Assembly (NCBI GenBank): GCA_031260285.1
Contig: JAIRKD010000048.1
Span: 1 to 37,062, forward strand
DNA length: 37,062 nucleotides
Reading direction: 5' to 3'
Source of the DNA: Gemmatimonadota bacterium
GTDB taxonomy: Bacteria > Gemmatimonadota > Gemmatimonadetes > Longimicrobiales > Longimicrobiaceae
The position numbers and the translations under genes are program-made. The notes beneath the pieces were generated by a model. That model made no database searches. It was not told the origin of the DNA and saw nothing but the letters and a program-made list of their open reading frames with translations. Below are positions 31,704 to 37,062 of the stretch, piece after piece (position 1 is the first letter of the stretch; each line of letters opens with the position of its first letter).

Positions 31704-33116
31704 ATGGAATCGATGCCGTTGGCCGCGCAGCCCGCAAAGCTCTGGGGGGGTCGTTTCACCGCGGAACCATCCGCGGATATGGACCGCCTGAATCAGTCGC
31801 TCCCGATCGACCGGAGGCTCTGGCGCGAGGATATCACGGGGAGCCAGGCGTGGGCAGCGGCGCTGGGCCGGGCGGGTGTGCTCTCCACCGGGGAGGCTGA
31901 TCTGCTTGTGGAGGGCCTGGAGCGGGTTGCCGCCCGGCTCGCGACATGGCCGGTTCACGAGTGGAACGACGCAAGTGACGAGGATATCCATTCACTGGTT
32001 GAACGTCTGCTGCGCGTTGAAGTCGGCGCAGCTGCGGGGAAGCTGCACACCGGCCGCTCCCGGAACGACCAGGTGGCCACAGACACGCGTCTCTGGGGCC
32101 TCGGCGCGGTGGACCGGCTGGATGTGTTCATCCGGGATGTGATCAGCGCTCTGGTAAGCTGTGCGGAAGCAAATGTGGATACGGTGATGCCGTCGTACAC
32201 ACACCTTCAGCGGGCGCAGCCGGTTGTGGCGGCACACTGGGCGCTTGCACACGCCTGGGCGATCTCCCGCGACCGCGACCGTCTTCGCGATGCGCGCCCC
32301 CGGGTGGGCGTCATGCCGCTGGGCTCCGGCGCGATCGCCGGCTGTCCCTTCCCCGTGGACCGGGAAGCGCTTCGCGAGGAGCTGGGCTTCACCACAATCT
32401 CGCCGAACAGCATTGATGCGGTAGGTGACCGCGACTGGATCGCGGAGCTCCTCTTTGTTTCTGCATCACTCGGGGTTCATCTCTCCCGCCTCGCGGAAGA
32501 TGTCATTCTCTTCTCCTCCGCGGAGTTCGGGTTTGTCCGGCTTTCTGATCAGTACTCAACCGGCAGTTCGCTGATGCCGCAGAAGCGGAACCCGGACGCG
32601 ATGGAACTCGCGCGCGGCAAGTCCGGCCGGTTGATCGGCGGGCTGATGCTGATGCTCACCGTGCTGAAGGGTCTTCCGACGGGGTATAACAAGGATCTGC
32701 AGGAGGACAAGGAAGCTCTTTTTGACGCGGTGGATACCCTGGAGACGATGCTTCCGGCGGTAGCGGGAACGATCCGGACCCTGCGCTTCAACGCGCCCCG
32801 TGCCGCTGCGGCAATCGACCCATCGATGCTCGCGACGGATATCGCGGAGTTCCTGGTCCGCGGAGGTGTTCCCTTCCGGGAGGCGCATGAGATGGTCGGC
32901 CGGCTGGTGCGCGCGGCAGAGGAGGCGGGGTGTTCACTCGCGGAGCTTCCGCGTGATAGCTTCCTTGCGGTTTCGCCGGTTTTTGAGAGCGCAGAGCTGA
33001 CAAAGCTTTTTGATCCCGCACAGGCGGTTCAGGCACGGGCGAGTGTGGGTGGAACTTCGCCGGAGTCAGTACGGGCGCAGATCAACGCGCTGAAGCTGCA
33101 GCTGACAGCGTCGTGA
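31704..33116 (+). CDS. argH: Argininosuccinate lyase
   Basis: Last step of arginine synthesis: splits argininosuccinate to arginine and fumarate. The 470-residue protein has the fumarase/aspartase superfamily signatures: KLWGGRFTAEPSADM at the start, DEDIHSLVE, GKLHTGRSRNDQVATDTRLW, YTHLQRAQPV (catalytic His region) and the flexible catalytic loop GSSLMPQKRNPD. Start is ATG at 31704; homology begins within ten residues (KLWGGRF). argG, normally its neighbour, is not here. The gene lies 35 nt after argA and ends the operon; a palindromic repeat follows it. Confidence 0.96.
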   Translation: MESMPLAAQPAKLWGGRFTAEPSADMDRLNQSLPIDRRLWREDITGSQAWAAALGRAGVLSTGEADLLVEGLERVAARLATWPVHEWNDASDEDIHSLVERLLRVEVGAAAGKLHTGRSRNDQVATDTRLWGLGAVDRLDVFIRDVISALVSCAEANVDTVMPSYTHLQRAQPVVAAHWALAHAWAISRDRDRLRDARPRVGVMPLGSGAIAGCPFPVDREALREELGFTTISPNSIDAVGDRDWIAELLFVSASLGVHLSRLAEDVILFSSAEFGFVRLSDQYSTGSSLMPQKRNPDAMELARGKSGRLIGGLMLMLTVLKGLPTGYNKDLQEDKEALFDAVDTLETMLPAVAGTIRTLRFNAPRAAAAIDPSMLATDIAEFLVRGGVPFREAHEMVGRLVRAAEEAGCSLAELPRDSFLAVSPVFESAELTKLFDPAQAVQARASVGGTSPESVRAQINALKLQLTAS

Positions 33117-33179
33117 TTGGTTGATGGGGATGAAGGGCTGCTGAGATTTAGATTTGTGGGATGGAAATGCAAGCTGGGT

Positions 33180-33212
33180 GCAGGGGGCGGGTTTGAAAAA
33201 CCCGCCCCCTGC
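33180..33212. repeat. Palindromic repeat, family A, longest copy
   Basis: GCAGGGGGCGGGTTT, loop GAA, then its exact reverse complement: a perfect 15-bp stem. It sits between convergent genes argH and the 33257 lipoprotein and could block read-through from both sides, though no long T tract follows on either strand. Confidence 0.85.
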
Positions 33213-33256
33213 GGCGTTAATGCAGCCCTGATTCGCGGGAAGAAGAGCATTACATC

Positions 33257-33889
33257 TCAACTCTCAGGATACACGCCACGCTGTCCACAAATTTCCCATG
33301 TATATACAAAGCGGCCAGAAAAAAACACTTCCGAATCAATCTTTATATTACATCGACCCTTACGTCCATCGTCGATCGACCACGCCAATGGTCCATCAAT
33401 CGAAATTGTCCTGTGGAGCACCCGTATATCATTCTCAACCAATGTTTCCTCGTAAAAAACGGTCATATTCAGCGGCCTGGGATTACTGAGGGTTATCACC
33501 TCATATCCCCCGAATCGATCTGTACTCATGGAGTAGACGCATTGATCCAGGGAGATTGTCCCTGACGCAGTAGCAGAAACAAGAGCCGCAGCAGTACTTA
33601 CACTTACCTGTCCGATAAGGGAAACAACCCGATATCTTTGCTCAACAGGGAATACAGAATAATCCATTGAACACGAGGTAACGGAATCCCATGGAACTGT
33701 TCGTGGTGTCGATGTGAGATCCGCCTCGAGAAGAGCAGTTGACAGCATCCCATGATCGGCATTCGCGGCGGTACTGAGGAAGGAACTGAACAGCCATGAT
33801 GCCTCTTCCCAACTCATCTGAGTATCGGGGCCTGTAGAACCACATCCTCCGATGACCAGCAGCATTAAAACTCCGCAGATTATTTTCAT
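33257..33889 (-). CDS. Lipoprotein, unknown function
   Basis: A 210-residue protein with a lipoprotein signal: MKIICGVLMLLVIGGC, lipobox VIGGC, Cys16. The mature part is Ser/Thr-rich with predicted beta strands (YRVVSLIGQVSVSTAAALVS; NDIRVLHRTISIDGPL) and paired cysteines that may form disulfides. GGAG nine bases upstream supports the ATG at 33889. Codon use is markedly less GC-rich than in the arg genes, as in the next gene, suggesting a fast-evolving or transferred segment. Not recognised. Confidence 0.72.
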   Translation of the reverse strand: MKIICGVLMLLVIGGCGSTGPDTQMSWEEASWLFSSFLSTAANADHGMLSTALLEADLTSTPRTVPWDSVTSCSMDYSVFPVEQRYRVVSLIGQVSVSTAAALVSATASGTISLDQCVYSMSTDRFGGYEVITLSNPRPLNMTVFYEETLVENDIRVLHRTISIDGPLAWSIDDGRKGRCNIKIDSEVFFSGRFVYTWEICGQRGVYPES

Positions 33890-33968
33890 CACCAGGAGCT
33901 CCGGCAATAGGTATCAGTCATGGCAGAGGAGACGTAGAATGAATTCAGCAAGAACGACACTCACTCTC

Positions 33969-35054
33969 TCACTGCTCGAATAACACCCGATAAATGGAAT
34001 ATGGCCCCGCAACCCGATTCCTAGGATTCAACGCAACAACCCAGAGAGCATTCCTTACGGGGTCAAAAGCGATATCCTGGAAATATCCAAAGCGTACCCC
34101 GTCCCCCCGACCGGTAGAAGGAGCAGGATTGCCGTCCGTTATTGACACATTACCCACAACAGTGCTGACATTACCATTAACGTCGACCTTTCTGATTGTC
34201 CCGGATCCCTGATCCGCTACATAGATATTTTCATCGAAATCAACAGCAATCGGGTTTTCAAATCCGTTGGTACTGAATAGTGCATCCGCTCCCTGGGCAT
34301 CACGATAACCACGAACGTTCTTCTGCCCAGCTATCAATTCCAGTTGATTTTGGGAATCAAATCGCCAGAGCGCATGGTACCTGAAAACATAGATCGCTCC
34401 TGTTTGAGGAGATACAGCAATGGATGTATGCCCTACAATGGAATAATAATCACCAAGTTCTTCAGAGTTGATTATTTCTGCAGAAACATCCAGAGTATCG
34501 CTGCTCTCCCTCCGATCATACCTGACGGTCCATATAGAAGAAACAGAGCTATCCCAATCCGAAGCAATGAACTCATTTGAGGACAGCATTTTTATTTGCG
34601 TAATAGTATTCACTGGGGAATACCTCATAATCCCTCTCGTGGATACATACAGAGAGTCATTATTGAACAGATATGTTACTCCCCCTTCAGAAAATATCCC
34701 GCCTCGCGCGATAGAAATCACCCTGCTCTCTTCTCCTGAAGCATCGCAGGCAATTGCCGTAAGGAATCCTCGTTGAGAAGAAAACAAAGGAGAGATCAAA
34801 CCAGAGGTAAGGTCAATTACACTTACTGAACTTGGTGACGGTTGCGTGAAATATAATTTATCAGAACACAGAGCGACACGGACATGACTGATGGGAAGAA
34901 ACCCTCCGCGTATCGCGGCTACCTCGGTAACAGTCGCCCGGGCCGAAAGCAGCGGCTCATCGTTCCGGGCGGGAGAAGTGCTGTCGCTCGCGCCGCAGGA
35001 AGCCAGAAGAATCGCTAACGGCAGCGCGAGAAGTCGGCCAGAATGCATATTCAT
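33969..35054 (-). CDS. NHL/beta-propeller-type lipoprotein
   Basis: A 361-residue protein with a lipoprotein signal (MNMHSGRLLALPLAILLASC, lipobox LASC) and a body that looks like a beta-propeller: repeated short segments such as TSIAVSPQTGAIYVFRYHALWRF, NPIAVDFDENIYVADQGSGTI followed by RKVDVNGNVSTVVG, and DIAFDPVRNALWVVAL, which match the NHL-repeat pattern (pro-x-gly-hydrophobic blade starts, G-x-I-x-x-hydrophobic). Such proteins usually act as scaffolds or sensors at the cell surface; no enzymatic motif is visible. The ATG at 35054 is preferred to an upstream frame start at 35108 because the signal peptide begins there. Base composition is lower in GC than most of the window. Confidence 0.75.
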   Translation of the reverse strand: MNMHSGRLLALPLAILLASCGASDSTSPARNDEPLLSARATVTEVAAIRGGFLPISHVRVALCSDKLYFTQPSPSSVSVIDLTSGLISPLFSSQRGFLTAIACDASGEESRVISIARGGIFSEGGVTYLFNNDSLYVSTRGIMRYSPVNTITQIKMLSSNEFIASDWDSSVSSIWTVRYDRRESSDTLDVSAEIINSEELGDYYSIVGHTSIAVSPQTGAIYVFRYHALWRFDSQNQLELIAGQKNVRGYRDAQGADALFSTNGFENPIAVDFDENIYVADQGSGTIRKVDVNGNVSTVVGNVSITDGNPAPSTGRGDGVRFGYFQDIAFDPVRNALWVVALNPRNRVAGPYSIYRVLFEQ

Positions 35055-35302
35055 CACGGAACCATCGGCTGGAGAAACGGATGACATCTGAAGGCAGGTT
35101 ATATGCAAAAGGACGAGTCAGGCAAGTATTCTCTGATCGGGGCGGAGTTTGATGCTCACCCGGAGTACCCTGCCCTCCTCGACCTCAAAAGGATCGATGG
35201 ATTCATGGTGCGGAGAACGGCTGACCGGTTCTTCTCTTCCCGGGGCCCGGAGGACTCTGACGGAAGATAGTACCGGTTGGTTGGCGGAACAGAAAGAAAC
35301 TT

Positions 35303-35330
35303 CCCCGGAGCTGGATGCTCAACTCCGGGG
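35303..35330 (-). terminator. Terminator of the 35370-36014 gene
   Basis: CCCCGGAG (35303-35310) pairs with CTCCGGGG (35323-35330), 12-base loop. On the minus strand it follows the stop at 35370 and is succeeded by the T-rich AAGTTTCTTTCTG. Confidence 0.6.
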
Positions 35331-35369
35331 GGAAAGCAGGGATACAATATGAATCATGAGCCCGCGGAA

Positions 35370-36014
35370 CTACATCCTGTATCCCAGCATCATGGAAAAG
35401 GTACCCCTGGGCGTTATTGCCCCTTCGGAGCGAAGGAAGATCTTCCCCGAACTGAACTGCTGCAAAGCTACCAGACGCAGAGATTTATCCACTCCGTACG
35501 AGTACCCGTACGTTGGCCAGCGCCCGTACTCTTCCCTCCAGACAACACCCCCCCGGAAAAAAAGGCCCTCCATAACATTGCCGTGCTCATCCCTCCGGCT
35601 GTGTCCGACTCCGATTTCAGCGACGCTGTACAGCGCGGCGGGTGAGCCACCATGCTCAAAACCGTCCCTGTTCACAAATCCATCCCGGGTGAACTCTCTG
35701 CCCACAGTTACCGAGGGGCAGAAAGGGATGGACGCCGCCACAGCACCCAGCTCCAGAAGCTCGCGGAAGTGAGCCCGGCCGATGGCTGAAACCCCGGAGC
35801 GGATTTCCATTCCACCCGAAAGCTGGGCCACGTAGTGATTTCCATGGTCAGGTCCACCCAGCGCTGTTTCCCGCGTTTCTTTGTAGTAACCTGCTCCCGC
35901 CGCGACAAACCCCGACCGGGCATCCTCCGGAAACCCGAAGCATGCCTGCGCGGCAAGTCCGGTGCTGACTGTGAAGAGGGATAGAGCAAGCGCGGACAAT
36001 GCAGTGATCTTCAT
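35370..36014 (-). CDS. Secreted beta-barrel protein, paralogue 1
   Basis: A 214-residue protein with a signal peptide (MKITALSALALSLFTVSTGLA, cleavage after LAAQA) and a strand-rich body typical of small outer-membrane barrels (SGFVAAGAGYYKE, HYVAQLSGGMEIRSG, VYSV/AEIGVG segments, final FSMMLGYRM). The first 25 residues nearly match those of the next upstream gene (36229-36852), as does the DNA before the start codon, so the two arose by tandem duplication; the mature parts have diverged strongly. No family name recognised. No Shine-Dalgarno sequence stands out before the ATG. Confidence 0.75.
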   Translation of the reverse strand: MKITALSALALSLFTVSTGLAAQACFGFPEDARSGFVAAGAGYYKETRETALGGPDHGNHYVAQLSGGMEIRSGVSAIGRAHFRELLELGAVAASIPFCPSVTVGREFTRDGFVNRDGFEHGGSPAALYSVAEIGVGHSRRDEHGNVMEGLFFRGGVVWREEYGRWPTYGYSYGVDKSLRLVALQQFSSGKIFLRSEGAITPRGTFSMMLGYRM

Positions 36015-36228
36015 CTCATCTTGCCTGTACAGAGGTTGATTGCGCCGGGGAACTCGAGGCGGAACAGGAATAGATTGATCCCTCCCGCAAACTCACAGAA
36101 TGGATCCGCCTCTGAATGAAGCCGAGCGGGAACGATGCTTCATCAGAAAGAGGGGTCCCATCTTATTACAAGAGAACTTTTGTCCGGAGACCCGAGCGGG
36201 AGCATCGACATTGACCTTCCCGGAAGAA
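36015..36228. repeat. Duplicated upstream region, copy 1
   Basis: About 210 nt before paralogue 1 align with 36853-37062 before paralogue 2. Conserved blocks include GGAATAGATTGA, GATCCGCCTCTGA, GGGAACGA, and the CGACATTG(A/G)CCTTCC end. The copy includes a decayed version of the hairpin that is intact at 37015-37048. Confidence 0.75.
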
Positions 36229-36852
36229 TCAGAAGATCATACCGCCCACAACTCCGAACGTATCACCCGCATCCGAGATACGAGCGCCTACAACATATCT
36301 GTCAATAATCAGATTGACACCACCAACAAATCCCCAGGCAAATAATGTCGAGGTATACTGTCCGTAAAAGGGGCTATCAATGGTTGTTTTCCACCACTCT
36401 ACCCGAGGATTGGCGTACGGATTGAGTACCGCGCCATGACCCAATGGAAAACCGAAGCCGAGGGCAGCGCCGAAAGGGATCCATACCTCCCAGGGAGCTT
36501 CTATGCGTCCGAAATTCAAACCCACAACAGGACAGACCGATATCGCCGTCCCCGAGTCGCGCGACTTCAGCGTTTTTTCGTAAGCCGCTTCAGTCGAAAA
36601 CCTGTGTCCGAAGATTGTGGGAGAGCTTTCTGATTGAAAAAGTGTATACCCGGCTTTCAAACTCAATTCGGGAGACACCATTCTGCCCAGATTGATATCG
36701 TAATTGGTACCGTAATCGCTCCAGGAGCTTACTCCAAGCATCCCCTGGTTCTGACCCGCATTCAGCGGGGTGCCCAGGCAGACCTGCGCCGCAAGTTCGA
36801 CACAGACCGTGGAAAGGGATAAAGCAAGCGCACATAATGCAGTGATCTTCAT
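36229..36852 (-). CDS. Secreted beta-barrel protein, paralogue 2
   Basis: A 207-residue protein with signal peptide MKITALCALALSLSTVCVELA (cleavage near LAAQV) and a mature part rich in glycine and alternating strands (YDINLGRMVSPELSLKAGY, IPFGAALGFGFPLGHGAVL, FVGGVNLIIDRYVVGARISD), ending in an aromatic Phe (VVGGMIF), as expected for an outer-membrane barrel. Its signal peptide is almost identical to that of paralogue 1, but the rest is different, implying duplication followed by fast divergence or recombination. The ATG at 36852 is the start; a frame extending to 37053 is the duplicated upstream region, not coding. Confidence 0.75.
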   Translation of the reverse strand: MKITALCALALSLSTVCVELAAQVCLGTPLNAGQNQGMLGVSSWSDYGTNYDINLGRMVSPELSLKAGYTLFQSESSPTIFGHRFSTEAAYEKTLKSRDSGTAISVCPVVGLNFGRIEAPWEVWIPFGAALGFGFPLGHGAVLNPYANPRVEWWKTTIDSPFYGQYTSTLFAWGFVGGVNLIIDRYVVGARISDAGDTFGVVGGMIF

Positions 36853-37062
36853 CTCAATTTGCCTGTGCATAAGATTAACTACGTCGGGAACTTGAGGCGA
36901 GAGAGGAATAGATTGACCCATCCCACAAACTGAAGTGATCCGCCTCTGATTAAAAGCTGAATGGGAACGACTCTTCACGAGAAAGAGGGAATCTGTTTCC
37001 ATCTCATTAGAAAGGGTGCTCCCGTCCGGAAACCCGGACGGGAGCACCGACATTGGCCTTCC
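36853..37062. repeat. Duplicated upstream region, copy 2
   Basis: Counterpart of 36015-36228, reaching the window edge. Because the preceding unit ends with a stop codon nine bases past the same point, a third related gene probably ends just beyond 37062. Confidence 0.7.
37015..37048 (-). terminator. Strong hairpin, terminator of a gene to the right of the window
   Basis: GGTGCTCCCGTCCGG (37015-37029), loop AAAC, and its exact reverse complement (37034-37048): a 15-bp perfect stem. On the minus strand it is followed by CTTTCTAATG. It should terminate a minus-strand gene whose end is just outside the window. Confidence 0.65.

Noticed and set aside
35149-35352. Plus-strand frame of 67 codons
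   Set aside because: Crosses the terminator hairpin at 35303-35330 of the opposite-strand gene and has no coding character.
1-37062. tRNA, rRNA, CRISPR array, insertion sequence or prophage
   Set aside because: I looked for conserved tRNA arms, regularly spaced repeats with unique spacers, transposase or integrase motifs and phage genes and found none; the dispersed palindromes are too short and irregularly placed for CRISPR.

Overview
The window is GC-rich DNA (lower GC from about 33 kb onward) from a diderm bacterium. It carries several predicted outer-membrane barrels, lipoproteins with clear lipoboxes, and both a penicillin-binding protein 4-type and an M15-type peptidoglycan peptidase. 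The gene content would suit Gemmatimonadota or a neighbouring environmental phylum, but nothing here fixes the phylum. I saw no rRNA, tRNA, CRISPR array, transposase or phage gene.

Layout. (1) 1-797: left-truncated unknown gene, minus strand. (2) 798-3385: aromatic amino acid operon aroF - chorismate mutase - tyrA, preceded by a leader with a perfect intrinsic terminator just before aroF (candidate attenuator). (3) 3.9-8.2 kb: small membrane protein, ECF sigma factor, outer-membrane protein, an operon of a six-helix membrane protein and a winged-helix regulator, then a cis-prenyltransferase (uppS). (4) 8.36-9.9 kb (minus): gluQ-RS translationally coupled to an acidic unknown protein; divergent from a 967-residue FAD/Fe-S dehydrogenase (YdiJ-like). 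(5) 13-16.3 kb: dacB-type lipoprotein converging on a two-helix protein and an M15 peptidase with an inserted EF-hand/dockerin-like segment. (6) 16.6-22.6 kb (minus): DEAD-box helicase, PhzF-like protein (catalytic Glu replaced by Arg), plsC, a split xdhC pair with mocA, and idi. (7) 22.8-25.5 kb: small lipoprotein and a large BamA-like barrel protein. (8) 25.7-33.1 kb: argR, two small membrane proteins, then argC-argB-argD-argA-argH; argF, argG and carAB are not in the window. (9) 33.2-37.1 kb (minus): lower-GC block with a lipoprotein, an NHL-repeat lipoprotein and two tandemly duplicated secreted barrel proteins, probably continuing past the right edge.

Two themes cut across the genes. First, intergenic spaces hold short palindromes of three families that share outer GGG(G)C/G(C)CCC arms but carry different cores; most lie just after stop codons and one supplies the gluQ stop codon. 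Second, several good sigma-70-like promoters (sigma factor, argC, probably argR and the 6.5-kb operon) lie only 6-12 nt upstream of the start codon with no Shine-Dalgarno sequence, suggesting leaderless or near-leaderless transcripts. At argC a perfect GAATATATTC palindrome overlaps the -10 box and is a candidate ArgR site.
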